From Rhinopomastus cyanomelas (taxonomy: Eukaryota > Chordata > Aves > Bucerotiformes > Rhinopomastidae), in the NCBI GenBank assembly GCA_013400115.1, contig VXBP01002533.1, positions 186,001-250,000 of the forward strand: a DNA stretch of 64,000 nt, read 5' to 3'. Positions within the stretch are counted from its first letter, which is position 1; the number at the start of each line of letters is the position of its first letter. The translations under genes and the position numbers were made by a program. The notes beneath the pieces were generated by a model, which was not told the DNA's origin, searched no databases, and was given only the letters and a program-made list of their open reading frames with translations. Of the stretch, positions 24,758-36,948 are shown in pieces.

Positions 24758-25620
24758 CACAACTCTGCCCTGGCTGATTTATGCCCTGGGACAATTCTGC
24801 ACAAACACAAATCTGTCATGGGACAACTCTGCAAGTGGGTAAAACCACACAGGGACAACTCTGTGTGAGGACTGTGTTGGGACAACTCTTTGCTGGGTGA
24901 GCTCTGAGCCTGAACTCTGTCTGGGCAGCTCAGCGTGAAGCTGCCTCTGCGCTGAGACACGTCTGTGGTGCGTTAGCTCTGCGCTGGGACAACTCGACAC
25001 TGAGGAAACTCTGTGCTGGGACAGTTGTGCAGAGGGACGTCTCTGTGCAGGGACTATATCTGCACCAGGCCAAATCTGCACTGGGATAACTCTTCACTGG
25101 GTCAGCTCTGCAGCAGGACATCTCTGTGCTGGGTGATACCTGTACTGGGCCAAGTTCCTGGCGTATTAAATATATGCTGTGTTAATTCTGGTCAGCTCTG
25201 AGTCAGGTCAAATCTGCACTAAGAGGGCTCTGCACGGGGATGTTTCTGCACCAGGAGATCTCTGCCTGGGGACATCTTTGTGTGATGACATCTCTGAACA
25301 GGGGCAAATTGACACTGCAACAATCCTGTGTAGGGACAGCTCAGGCCGGGTCAGCTCTGAGCTAGGTCAACTATGCATTGGGGCAACTCAGTGCTACATC
25401 AGCCCTGCACAGGAACTGCTGTGCACCAGGTCAGCTTTGCACTGGCACAAATCTATGCCAGATAATTCTGTTGTGGGGCATCTCTGCACTGAGACATATC
25501 TGTGCCTTATTAACTCTGTGGCATGGCATCACTGTGCCAGGTCAGTTCTGACCAAATACACACCAGGACAATTCTGCAAATGGCCAACTCTGCACTGGGA
25601 CCACTCATACTGGAACATAG
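24758..25620. repeat. 16-bp minisatellite, left block
   Basis: Phase-locked reading gives successive 16-bp units with consensus GGACAACTCTGCACTG; about 54 units fit. Examples are GGATAACTCTTCACTG, GGTCAGCTCTGCAGCA and GGACATCTCTGTGCTG. Units differ from the consensus at roughly a quarter of positions, yet length is kept in most. A few units of 11, 12 or 15 bp mark small deletions. Because 16 is not a multiple of 3, the consensus passes through all three frames and encodes the same 16-residue cycle (GQLCTGTTLHWDNSAL) in each. This explains the long overlapping frames here, for example 149 codons at 25179-25628. They are treated as repeat artefacts. Confidence 0.95.
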
Positions 25621-26232
25621 AATCATAGAATTATTAGGGATTGGAAGGGACCTCGAAAGATCATCTAGTCCAATGCCCCTGCCACAGCAGGATCACCTAG
25701 AGCAAGTCGCACAGGAACACATCCAGGTGGGTCTTAAACGTCTCCAGTGAAGGAGACTTCACAACTTCCCTGGGCAGCCTGTTCCAGCACTCTGTCACAC
25801 TCACCGTGAAGAAGTTCCTTCTGATATTTAGGTGGAACCTCTGATGTTCCAGCTTACACCTATTGCCCCTCATCCTATCACTAGATGACATTGAGAAGAG
25901 CCTGACTCCATCCTCCTGACACCCATCCTTCAAATATTTATAGACAGTAATGAGGTCACCCCTCAGTCTCCTTTTCTCCAAGCTAAAGAGACCCAGCTCC
26001 CTCAGCCTCTCCTCATAAGGGAGGTGTTCCACCTCCTTCATCATCTTTATTGCCCTACGCTGGACCCTCTCCAGCAGCTCCACATCCCTCTTGAACTGAG
26101 GGACCCAGAACTGGACACAATATTCCAGCTGTGGTCTCACCAGTGCAGAGTAGAGGGGGAGAAGAACCTGTCTTGATCTGCTAACCACCCGCCAAAGCCC
26201 TGCCCTCTCTGAGATCTTGCTCTGGTTTTCTC
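25621..26232 (-). mobile_element. 5'-truncated CR1 inserted in the minisatellite
   Basis: A 610-bp young-family CR1 splits the 16-bp array. On the plus strand it begins with AATCATAGAATTATTAGGG. The minus strand keeps an uninterrupted frame at 25697-26188 (163 codons) covering the reverse transcriptase C-terminus, with LYSALVRPQLEYC, LERVQRRAIKMM, RLRELGLFSLEKRRLRGDL and RRNFFTVSVTECWNRLP. ACATAG occurs at both edges (25615-25620 and 26233-26238) and may be the target-site duplication. The last 40 bp before the right edge were not matched to CR1 with confidence. The element is dead because it lacks ORF1 and most of ORF2. Confidence 0.95.
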
Positions 26233-26982
26233 ACATAGCTATGTTGTGACAACTATGGGTCAGGACAATTCTGCATAAGCTCATCTCTGGGCAGGGACAC
26301 CTCTCCTCATGGCCAACTGTGCACAGGTACAACTCTGCACCAAGGCTATTCTGCTTAGGGACATCTGTGCGCCCAGACAATTCTGCACAGGAACCACTCT
26401 GTGCCAGGACAAATCTACCCCAGGTCAATTCTGCGCTTGGACAATTCTGCACTGGTTCAGATGTGCACTGGGATGGATCTATGTTGGGTCAACTCTGCGC
26501 TGGGTCAACTCAGTGCTGGAACAATTCTGCAGTGGGACATCTCTGCAGGGGAACATATCTGTGTAGGAGCAAACCTGCACCACAACAACTCTGGGCAGAG
26601 TCAAGTCTGCTTGGGGACAACTCTGCACAGGGACAACTCTGCGTCAGGACAAATCTATAACTTATTAACTCTGAGCTGGGTCATCTCTGCACCAAGTCAA
26701 CTCTGCACCAAGAGCTTTCTGCTCCAGGTCACCTTTCACTGAGATAATTCTGCACCAGTACATGTCTCCTCAGAGCCAACTCTGCACCATGCCAGATTTT
26801 GACCTGGACAACTCTGAGGCAGGACATCTCTGCACTGGGACAATTCTGCACCTCAACAGTTCTGCCCTGGAACTACTCTGCGACGGGACATATCTTAGCT
26901 GGGAGAGTTCTGCACCGGGACGATTCTGCCCCTGGACAATTCTGTGACAGAGCACCCCTGCACCGGGACAGCTCATCATCAG
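26233..26982. repeat. 16-bp minisatellite, right block
   Basis: The array continues in strict 16-bp register for about 47 units. Examples are GGACAATTCTGCACTG, GGTCAACTCTGCGCTG, GGACATCTCTGCACTG and GGACGATTCTGCCCCT. It fades at GGACAGCTCATCATCA. It matches the left block in consensus and divergence, so the CR1 at 25621-26232 entered an already extended and diverged array. Open frames of 113 codons in two overlapping plus frames, and minus-strand frames, are a consequence of the stop-free repeat. Recurrent variant units beginning TATTAACTCTG appear in both blocks. Confidence 0.95.
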
Positions 26983-29900
26983 ACCAACATAATATTTTTG
27001 TCTGTTTTCAGATCGTGGCTGCACTGCATTCCCAGAGTAAACTGAGAGCGTGAGAATCTTCTGGTTTCATGTTGGCTTTCACACTCCGCAGACACATTAG
27101 TTACATCATCTTTCATGTGTTACAAGGGCTTTAAATAGGTCTGCAAGTGCATTTTAGAGAGTTAGGTAAAAAAATGTCCTTTTAAAGAAACCATCTAAAA
27201 AACTTTCCCTGTTATAATTATTGCTTCCTGAGTTCAGCCTTTTCCAGACACTTTGAAGTCAAATTAGTCAGTTTATTGGTTTCTTGCTTTGGAAAAGGTG
27301 ATGTTTTTCCCAGCCTTTGACTTGATAGAGGTTGAATAACCCTGGCTCTGGTTCTAAAGAAACAAAATAGCTTCTGGGCTGGATCTTTCTAAGCATCTGA
27401 AAATTATATTGGATGCTTGTAAAGAAGCATCTCTGAAAGCCTTTCATTTTTATCCTTTTATTTTTTTATGTTTTTATCTTCTTTTTTTTTTAAGCTGTAC
27501 ATACAGGTTCTCTCAGAAGCAGAGATATTCAATCCTACAGAGAGAGGTCTGATCATTTTTCTCTTATACTTCATATACTTGGCTTCAGTGTTTTTCCAAG
27601 TATGAAGGTACTTTCATAGCTTTAAAAAAAAAAAAAAAACACAGGAAAAACCTAATGTTGTCAACATCAATAAATCAACAACGAGGAAGAGTCACTTCCT
27701 ATCAGGGTTTCAAATGTGCTTCATGGTTTTCCTGTCTCCTGTCTGTACTAATCATCTCTGATGTTCCACATATGCATGGGATGTGATGCCAGGTTTTAAA
27801 TGGGAAGGGAAGGGAAAATTAACAAACCTAATACGCCCTACTGGTTGAATACTGCGTCTGCTAGAAGGCTTCTCTAAATACTGCTGCCACCTGCAATAAA
27901 GTTGCTCCAAAGTGCTTTCATATCAACAGGAGGGGGAAGCGGTATTATGCCAAGTTTTTGTAACGAGTCATAAAGTCATCTGAAGTTCATCTTCATTTCA
28001 CTAGTTAATCTAGCTTTTATATATCATTAGAGTTGGTTTAGTTGGGTGTTTGGGTTTTTTGTTGTTTACAGAATGAAATGATTTTCTTAACAGGTTTCCA
28101 GCTTGGTGTGCACATTTCAGTTTTGAGCATCTCAGAGATATGGCCACATGGCAGCTGTTTTCATTTTCTCTTTCTCTTCCATCGCAGTCATTATTGGTTT
28201 AATCAAGCATTCACAATCTAGTTGCTCTCTCTTTCAACATTTTCATTTCAGACAGGCTTAAGGGTGATTTTTTTTCCTGGATGCTTGAATAGGAAGATTG
28301 TGTGAACACGTCAGCTTTTCAAAGGTGAGGTAGTAAAAGTTATCTCACAGAGTGCTTTCTACACAGTCTTAACCATCGTACATCATGTTTATAGAGTATT
28401 AATGTCACTACTTTACCTTAAGATGCTTTCTGAGGAATTTACGCCTTGATGCCATGGACTGCTCACTTAAAAATGTGCACAAAGCTGTCTCCAGATGAGG
28501 TAAGTCGCAGTGGCTCTGCCCAGTTCAGTGGGGCCAAGCCAATTCCATTTCCAGGGGTGCTTAAGCGGGGCTTTAAAAAAAACTCAGGCTGTTTAACAAA
28601 CTGTAATTAATATTATTCAGATGCCACAGTACTAAAAGAGAAGTAGCAGGAAAGCCAGGGAAAGAAATTAAAGACATGTTTTCACGTAAAATACACACAT
28701 ATCCCCCAAATGGTTTCTTTTATAGGGGTGTCACTTGGAGTGATGAACACCAGGAGCTAATCCACTCAGGTCACACCTAAATAAAGCTGATGGAAGAAAG
28801 AATTGAGGCAATATGTGGTGATGTAGAAATAACATCTATGAGCATTTTTAACAGTGCCCTGTGACTGCCGAGGACATAATATATAAAGGCGGTTTTAATG
28901 TAATACAGAAGGCTACAAGTGATCAAAAAAAACCAAAACCAGTTGGGATTTTGCCACTGGCCTCCAAGAGAGAAGGATCAAGGCCTCTGAGAGCTGTTTT
29001 GTTGGCATTTAACTTCTAACAGCTGAGACAAATTTATTATTCACAGGCATTACAACGGCAATTTTGGAACACGAAGGAACAGCACGAGAGAGGAAGGACT
29101 TGATTTCTGCAGGACACAACAAGAAGTGTTTTGCAGATAATTGTAGAAATTAGCCAAGCACAGTACAATTCCAGCATATGACATGAGTGAAACATATAGC
29201 ACTTCTAGTGTGGCGTAATTTTTCACATCTTAAAAGAAGTGTTGAACCTGATGAGGAACAGCTTGCACTGGGTCCCACTGATTTAATTTGTACCTACTGT
29301 AATTTACTGGGCTGCAGTAAAAACAGTCATTTTGTGAGGCTATCATAAGCTCATTAGGAGCGTACTGAGAAAGCTTAATGGCTTACAACCCACAGCTTCA
29401 TGCTTCCATTTTGCAGAGATCCCTTCCCAACAGAGACTGCCACATGGTGTTCGATGCTGCTGGCAGTAGAGTAGTTTTCACACACGCCCCAGAAAATTAG
29501 AGGTATTTGTGAATAACAAGATTAAAGGCAGAGCCAACATTTCAGGAGTACTTGGAGTGCTGCTGGGACAGGGAAAATCTTGTGTATTGTTAACCATGGT
29601 GAGGCTGGTTAGCTGTTAAGTACTGTATAGTGTAACTAATCAAAAGCTATAACATCCCAGACAATGCAATAGAAATAATTACCCTCCCAGAGCTTCTATT
29701 GTTTTGTGTTCAGCCTTCTCTGGACTAATAAAGGTTTTAAATTTAAATTGTGCTAAGAAACGTCAGTATTACAAAGGAGTGCAGCATTCAGTAGCTCTGA
29801 ACACAGCATCAGGTAAACTACACGTAATGGATTTAAACATAATGGGCCAATGGAGAGCAAACTGCAAACAAACTCCTTTTCTATCTCCTTCTCCGTTTGC

Positions 29901-31503
29901 TCTCTTTATTAGCCCCAGATGCTTTAGGATACAAAATAATGCATGCACTTTGTAAAAAAATAAAATTACAAAATAAAGACTGAAGGAAAAAGGAGTAAAT
30001 ACAGAGAGAAGTCTGCATTCAATTAGCTGGGCAGACTTTTAGCACCAAGTAGGCTGATGCAATGAGCTTGTCCCTCAGCCAGTAGAAAAAATCAGGAGAG
30101 CTCTATTCACATCAGTGTTGCTGCTCGTATTTGACACCAGCTAATATTAAGGTTCATATTAAGAAGCTTTTGTCCTTCATTCTCTTCCTAAAGAGAAGAG
30201 TGTGCTACTCCTGTAAGATGCAAAATGCTATGGCTACTCTGTAGAAAAGCATTATAAATGTATGTGTGTTCTCACAGTGGTCAGTAGGAATCCTTTTCCA
30301 CTATAAAACAGTATGTTCTGCTGGACCCACAATTCATAGTCTAATTTATTTAGTGTGCTATTTAGTCTAGTAATGCAGCAGATTTGAGCATGTGGCTGCC
30401 TCCTTTTACACGTTGTGGCTGTGTGAGCTCATTTACCTCTATCAAGAGTGAGTTAATCAATTGTCAGTTGTCTTGCTTTGTCTTGGTCAGCCACTCAAAA
30501 ACAAACCTAAAAAAAGCCAGAATGTTGTTATGAGTCGTGGTGGGTTCAAGACCACAATTAAAGATAAAGGAAAAGAAAACAAAGCAGTTAGGTCTCAGTG
30601 AGATCTTGGATAAAATTTGCCAGACAATGGATAGCTTAGGAAAAATGGGAAAGGGTTTATTAACTCTCTAACTTTATACAGAAAAGAAGAAAAGGTTAAG
30701 CAAGTCAGTGCACACAAACTAGAAACTGTGTCACAAATGCCATCACATATTCTGAGAAAAATACTGTGGGAGATCACTATCATATCGGTTCTTGGGTTTT
30801 TTCATATTAGAGACCTGGGAAAAGAACATGTCAGTCAAGTAGAGATGAGTACCAACACCCTCATGTGTCACCCCTGCCTGCGAACAGCTGACTGAAAATT
30901 CAAGGGTATTTGGCCAAAACCAAGGTTCCTGGGACAAAGGCTGGTCCAGTGACACGGAGGCTTGAATGAGTCTAGTAAACCAGATGGTTTACTCATGCTG
31001 GATGGCACCTAAGAAGTTGACTGGCTTTTTAAGATGCAATTTTCACATTTACTTGAATACAAGTTTACAGTTTTGTTCTCAGTGAAGCAGAGCTGGTAAA
31101 TGATCAACACCCGCAAAATCTGTTAGCCCTGTCTTTATCAGAACTTGGAAGACGTTTCTGTATTTTTTATCTTATTCTACAAAGATTGCATCCAAATCAC
31201 AGCACTTCTAGAATCTGCTAGACTTGAGAATGCTGATGCTTGCACTACTGGCAGTTTTGTTAGAACCATTACATTTCTGATGAGATTAATAGTATTCAGT
31301 TGCAAATGCAAAACATAGGTTGGTACAGCACTTTTATTGTAGCTCTGAGTGCAGGCTACAGATCACATTCAGCATAAAAACCTCTATTATTAATTTACTT
31401 CCTCTCTACCATATTCCAAATGTTTTTGTGATATTAAGTCCAACCCATTTGTGATGTGAATTCAAGGACTCATCTAACGTTGGTGGTCAACAGAGTAATA
31501 TCG
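26983..31503. other. unique AT-rich sequence
   Basis: A 17-A run lies near 27623-27640 and a T run near 27479-27492. I saw no CR1 tail or tandem array. A plus-strand donor-like GATGAG/GTAAGTCGC at about 28498 lacks a matching upstream acceptor with an open frame. No frame exceeds 85 codons. Confidence 0.5.
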
Positions 31504-32030
31504 TAGAATCACAGAATCACAGAACATTAGGGATTGGAAGGGACCTTGAAAGATCATCTAGTCCAATCCCCCTGCCACAGCAGGATCACCCAGACCAAGT
31601 CGCAGAGGAACATGTCCAGGCAGGTTTTAAAAGTCTCTGGAGAAGGAGACTCCACAGCCTCCCTGGGCAGCCCCTTCCAGTGCTCTGTCACCCCCACTGT
31701 GAAAAAGTTCCTTCTTATATTGATGTGGAATCTCCTGTGTTCTAGTTGACACTCATTGCCCCTTGTTCTTTCACTAGATGCCACTGAGAAGAGCCTGGCT
31801 CCATCCTCCTGACACCCACCCTTCATGTATTTATAAACATTAATGAGGTCGTCCCTCAGTCTCCTTGTCTCCACGCTAAACAGACCCAGCTCCCTCAGCC
31901 TTTCCTCATAAAGGAAATGTTCCTCTCCCTTCATCATCTTTGCAGGTCTCCACTGGACTCTCTCAAGCAGTTTTGTGCCCTTCTTAAACTGAGGGCCCCA
32001 GAACTGGACACAGTATTCCAGATGTGGTCT
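31504..32030 (-). mobile_element. 5'-truncated CR1, young family
   Basis: Starting with GAATCACAGAATCACAGAAC on the plus strand, about 525 bp of CR1 3' end are present. A continuous minus-strand frame (31554-32045) gives HLEYCVQFWGPQFKKG, LRELGLFSVETRRLRDDL, FHINIRRNFFTVGVTEHWKGLP and FKTCLDMFLCDLV, the reverse transcriptase C-terminus. CR1 identity is lost at about 32030 (GATGTGGTCTAATTTCC), which marks the truncation point. An A-rich stretch near 32109 lies beyond the element. Confidence 0.95.
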
Positions 32031-33048
32031 AATTTCCTTAACCAAAGCCTGTCACACACCTCTGCGTTACAATGAGAGTGCCTCATAAACATTGATAATA
32101 CTTCACAAAGGAAAAAAAAAAAGAAAATTACTGAGGTTTTATGAAGTTGGCATCATTTTGGTTTTGTGCCAGCCACTTTGCCTGTTTGACTAAGGAATAA
32201 CCATGCGTGACCTTCCATAACATCTTCCTAAAATTTGCCGTAGAATTTAGACTGTGAGACTTAGTGAGGAAGCTTGGCCAGAGGCAACACAGGAGAAAGA
32301 AAATATGTGATTCTAAATATTAATATTAATATTAAAATTGACTGTTTTCTCAGTGGTTTCCTTTCACTTTTCTCTGGAGCACTCAACGAACTGAAAAAGG
32401 TAGATTTGTGTGTCGCAAGTGCGACTTTGTTTTAATAAATAAGAGAAATCCAGGTCAATGCCGTTTTAGAATTTGCAAACCAGTGCAATAAGAGACAGTT
32501 GAACTTCATTCCATTTCTTCCTTTTAGAATACAGTTGACCATTCTGTGACCCAAGCCAATCCCTGACTAGTCTTTATGCATGTACTTACTGGGCACGCCG
32601 TGCACGGCATGTTCGAATGACTGTTTCACACAAAAAATATGGATTACAGACACATAAAATTTTTGTGAACTGGGCTGTAAAATTTCTGATGCAGGAGTCT
32701 CTATCTAACTTGACAGCTGGTATCTGGTCTGAAAACAGTGTATTTTTCCTCAAATGCTAGTCATACTGTTACTTATAATCTATGCAATATAGATATTACT
32801 TGTATGGATAAGAAATAACCTGGAGGAAAAAATAGTCTTCTTCCAGAATAGTGGTGATTTAATGCCAATTTAGCATGAATATTCTCTGCATCCATGATGG
32901 CTCTTCCTGCCTTGAATTGTATCCCTCTGCCTTTTGGGGGTGTGTGGAGGTTCCGTTTTATTTGAGCTGGGAGTGTTCCTGAGTGTTCACTGCAGCACCT
33001 GTAGCTGTAGAAGGGAAATCAAGTGATTGTTGGTAACATCTAGGCTAG
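32031..33048. other. unique sequence with short AATATT repeat
   Basis: Apart from an A-rich run (about 32109-32121) and a small (AATATT)n tract at 32315-32333, nothing was recognised. Confidence 0.5.
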
Positions 33049-33185
33049 AATCATTTAGGCTAGAAAAGACCTTCAAGACTGCCAGTCCAAGTCGACCAAG
33101 CCCACTGCTAAACCATGTCCCTAAACTCCACATCTACAAGACTTTTAAACATCCACCCAGAGAGGTGTTTTCCCAGAGTGATGCT
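33049..33185 (-). mobile_element. CR1 3'-end fragment, older subfamily
   Basis: The plus strand reads GAATCATTTAGGCTAGAAAAGACC, 'cactgctaaaccatgtccctaaactccacatctac' and GACTTTTAAACATCC. This is the terminus of an older CR1 type, recognisable by the 'taaaccatgtccctaa' module that the young family lacks. It fades after CCCAGAGAGG. Confidence 0.88.
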
Positions 33186-35409
33186 TTCACAGTTACTCTG
33201 TCTTTTTGAATTAGGATGGTAGAATGGAGAGCTGATGACAGTCTGAATTAATGCAGCACTCAACAACAATTTGGAAGGTTGTCAGAAAGATACCAGTAGC
33301 CCAATGTAGGATGCTGGCTGCGTTTGCTCTGAAGTGACAAGTAGTAGGTGATTTTCTTAGATATCTCTCTTACGCTTGGGTGCAGTGAGATAGAGACCAG
33401 CCTCAGAGGGAATTTTGTTTGGATCATCGTAATTAGCGATGCTGTTGTGCTGTCAGGGTACCCTTCATGTAAATCATGGGCAGCAAACCAGTTATTACAT
33501 CTTTCAATTTGTTTCCAGCAGTTTTTTCCTTCATAATCACACAAAAGATGACTCCTGAATGCGAGGGAACAGTCAGCGTTATTTCTGGTGTGTTTTGGAT
33601 TTGCAAAATGTCTGTTTGAATTAGACTGAAGCAATGTGTGCGTTTGCTGCTGTAAAGGCTTGATTAAATAATGTTCTTGGGGATAAGAAGAGTATGGGAT
33701 TTTACAGTTCAAGAAAACACTTGTATAAAAAGCTGCTCCACTAAACAGTGGGGGAGGAGCAGAAGAATGAAAAGAGCACTCTGACTCCTAAATATCGGCC
33801 TCTCTTAGCCCCTGTGCAGATGCCCCACATGCCGCCACCTATTCTCTCCCTTTCCTAGGAAAAGAACTTGTTTCAGTCCTTTAGCTTTTAGGATATAGGG
33901 ATTAGGGCTATGCAACACTGTGTGCACTTGTTTCCTTGTTTTCTTAGCAGCCTGCATCGCCATGAGGCAATCTCCCCCAACAAACCCTTCTGCGAGGCTT
34001 TGAAAACCAGTAATACCTCCAAACAAAAACACTCAAGGCTGCTTTGAGCTTGAAATCTTGGAGCTGCTTTATGTAAAATTTCCTGTGCAGTGTGTTTTGA
34101 AATTAATGTCCCAGTTCTTCAGGGCATGAACTACATTTTCTCTGTGCTGTTTGTAAAGTAGACTGCATAAAATATATATTGTTCTTGTAAAAGTTGGGAA
34201 GTAATAGGATAACCACCTGTATCTGTCTACATCTGTCTCTCTGCCTTAAAGCCCAATAAATACAACTGTTATCGTAACTATTGCCCCGTTCCAAATAAAC
34301 TCCAATACTGGAAAATACCACTGCCTCCTTTTACAGAGGATCTTCAGCCTGACTGTCTTCTAATCTGCAGGTTTCCAGGACAAGGAATTTTCTCGTCTTG
34401 TGAGAATTCATAAGGCCAAATGTTTTTCCAGGCTCATTAGGGATGAAAGGAAGTAGAACACTCAATATTTCTGGGCAGTGAAAACCAAAGAAGCACCTGG
34501 CTTTTAATTTGGTTTGTTTGTTGGGATTTTTTTAGTTTTCCTGAAAATCCTTTCCTATTTTTAACTAAAGTAAAAGCAGAGGAATACAGGAACATGCCCA
34601 ACAATTCATTTTCGCGTAAACAGACGTGCACAGCAGCATTACTGCCTTTTGAGACATTTCCAGCTAAATGAGAATAATGAATAGTTGTTTAATGCACTCG
34701 CTTTGATTAAGTCTCTCACTTATTGGACTTCTAACAGAAACAGGCTTTGTAATACTGTTAACAGCCAATATTGATGGCACCCTTGTCCATTAGCACAGTA
34801 AGTAGGACCTTCAGGTTTGTTGTGTACCCAGCGACTTCTAGGAAAGTCATTAAAAAGTAATAAGCTTCTTAAGCGTGTGCCACACAGCCACGTGGATTGG
34901 ACCTCAGTTCTTGAGGTCTGTGACATATTTTTCTTGTCTGGAGAAATCCTGTTGCTGTAACAAGTTGCTCTTTATTCATTCATCTGTATTATGACAGCAC
35001 CTAGAAGTGTCTCCCAGATTATGGATCCATTTTAATAGACAGTCTGCATCTACCCACTAAAATACAGTTCTTGTCACACAGCTTGAAATTTCAATAAACC
35101 ACGTACTAGAGAAAGGAAATTTACAATAAACAACTGGTGGGTTTTTTCAGAGAACTGAGGCACAGCTGTCACTCTGGGAAAGTATTTAAATTTAGGCTGG
35201 AAATAGCAAGTCCTTGAGTAATGCTTGAGATTTTAAAGTTGCCTCCACATAGAAATAAGGCTGCATAAAGTAAGATGGTACTGGATTTGGAATTCCAAGA
35301 GCTATAAACATTGCTCTGTTAAAGCTGCATTAAAACTTAGGTCTGAATCTGGTTATGCAGCCCTCATCCTGGCACTGAGAGACCTTTGAGAAACTGTCTG
35401 TGCAAATGT
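33186..35409. other. unique sequence, nothing recognised
   Basis: A 150-codon minus-strand frame at 33260-33712 is the longest in the window outside CR1 and the minisatellite. Its translation is low in hydrophobic structure and matches nothing I recognise. I did not find flanking splice signals good enough to call an exon. Confidence 0.45.
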
Positions 35410-35494
35410 GTGATCCTGCTGTGGTGGGGGGGTTGGTCTAGATGATCTTTCGAGGTCCTTTTCAATCCCTAGTGTTCTATGACTCCGTGATTCT
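35410..35494 (+). mobile_element. CR1 terminus, young family
   Basis: A minimal 85-bp terminus: GTGATCCTGCTGTGGTGG, GGTCTAGATGATCTTTCGAGG and TTCTATGACTCCGTGATTC. Extreme 5' truncation; only 3' untranslated sequence is present. Confidence 0.92.
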
Positions 35495-36418
35495 TTTAAT
35501 AAGCTTCTCATATGTAATCAAATACTGAAATAAAATTTTAAAAAGAGTTTAATGCTGCCAATAGAGTTTTTATAATGGGTTAAACTTTCTTCCTTTTACT
35601 TAACAAGGCATTTACTTGTTTATATTTTAAAAGCTGCATCATGGCAGAAGACACCACCTGAAATCTGAATCCTAAGGAAAATGAAAACATTTTTCCCCAT
35701 TGGCCCCACAAAGACCAGAATTCCTGCAAGAGTTTTATATACAAGGAAGACATGAAGATATCAACATCAGATATTTGTCTGGCTTTGAAAATGTTCATCT
35801 TTTCTAAATAAAAGAGAAAAAAAAAAGAGGAGTAGCAGAGCAGCCTTATGTTTTAAAAAGAAAAGATTCTTTAGAAGTTCAATAAACCAAGAAACTTAAG
35901 AAATAAACCAAGATTCTTAATGTGGCTGAATTTTAACTGTGAATCTCATCCTTATTCTGAAGTTTGAACTCATACATGAACTACATCAGGACTTAGTGTT
36001 TTTAGATTGCGTGATAATTTCTATAGACCTTATTTAAACATTAATTGCTGGCTCCACATGCTCTGTACAACTGTATTGATGCTGTATGCTGCCCATTACT
36101 GCTGTTGCAGACAGATAAATAACACTAGTTTTTAATGTCCATTTCTAATGGTGCTTTTCATGACAGAGCACATGTCTACCATGTGTAGCCAACTTGCTTG
36201 GTTATCTTCCTTTTCAAAATATTCTGAGCTCTCTTTTCTCTTCCAATGTGGTATTGTGATGCATAGTCCTACAGATCAAGTGAGACAAAGATGTACAGCT
36301 ACTGGCTTCCCACCCCGATGAACAGCAGGAACCCTTGAAGTCAGGCCAACTGAGTGCCAAAGCCATTTTGTGGGAATAATAACAGCGTAAAACCAGAGGA
36401 AAGATGTATTGGATGTAT
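35495..36418. other. unique AT-rich sequence
   Basis: A short A-rich run occurs at about 35815-35830. No gene, RNA or transposon signal was recognised. Confidence 0.5.
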
Positions 36419-36703
36419 CACAGAATCACAGAACATTGGGGATTGGAAGGGACCTCGAAAGATCATCTAGTCCAGTCCCCCTGCTACAGCAGGATCACCT
36501 AGACCAGGTCACACAGGAACATATCCAGGCAGGTTTTAAGTGTCTTCAGAGAAGAAGACTCCACAACAACCCTGGGCACCCTCACCATGAAGAAGTTCTT
36601 TCTTATATTGATGTGGAGCCTGCTATGTTCCAGCTTACACTTATTGCCCCTTGTCCTATCATGAGATGACACCGAGAAGAGCCTGGCTCCATCCTCCTGA
36701 CAC
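36419..36703 (-). mobile_element. 5'-truncated CR1, young family, with small internal deletion
   Basis: The element starts CACAGAATCACAGAACATTG on the plus strand and ends GCTCCATCCTCCTGACACTT. Compared with sibling copies, about 25 bp are missing between 'cctgggca' and 'ccctcaccatgaag' (the module carrying 'gcctgttccagtgctctgtca'). The reverse transcriptase tail frame is interrupted. Confidence 0.93.
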
Positions 36704-36889
36704 TTAAGCTTTAAGGTCTTCTCAGAGATGTCACTGAGCTCAGCAGAGCTGTATTCCAGTGAGTAGGAGGGCCCTATTCCTTGCTGTTCACTTTTTGATA
36801 TCCTGGTTTATACCTTCTGGTGCCTGGGAAGAGGACAGGAGTGTTTTGCAGGAGATCCTGAAGGCTGTGGGACATCAGTGTCACAATCC
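36704..36889. other. short unique interval
   Basis: Unique sequence between two CR1 pieces; nothing recognised. Confidence 0.5.
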
Positions 36890-36948
36890 AGTATTTGGAC
36901 TAGAAAACCTTTAACAGACCCTTCCAATCCAAACCATTCTCAGTTATG
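36890..36948 (+). mobile_element. possible old CR1 terminus
   Basis: The wording GGACTAGAAAACCTTTAAC, CCCTTCCAATCCAAACCATTC and AGTTATGATATTTG resembles a decayed CR1 3' end in sense orientation. It is short and lacks clear octamers, so this is a weak call. Confidence 0.4.

Noticed and set aside
25179..25628. 149-codon plus-strand open frame and other long overlapping frames (24595-24960, 26319-26660, 26401-26742) in the minisatellite
   Set aside because: They arise because the 16-bp consensus has no stop in any frame. Several frames on both strands are open at once, and the peptides repeat every 16 residues. No independent sign of a gene.
25697..26188. 163-codon minus-strand frame resembling a reverse transcriptase
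   Set aside because: It is the C-terminal fragment of a truncated CR1 and was annotated as part of that element, not as a host gene. The same applies to 31554-32045, 42191-42529 and 63684-63995.
30440..30960. Possible endogenous retrovirus LTR
   Set aside because: A 'gggtttattaactc' phrase and AT-rich sequence were suggestive, but I found no matching second LTR, no TG...CA borders with target duplication and no gag/pol-like frame.
33260..33712. 150-codon minus-strand open frame
   Set aside because: It has no recognisable motif, no clear splice borders and composition like the surrounding sequence. One or two frames of this length are plausible by chance in 64 kb read six ways.
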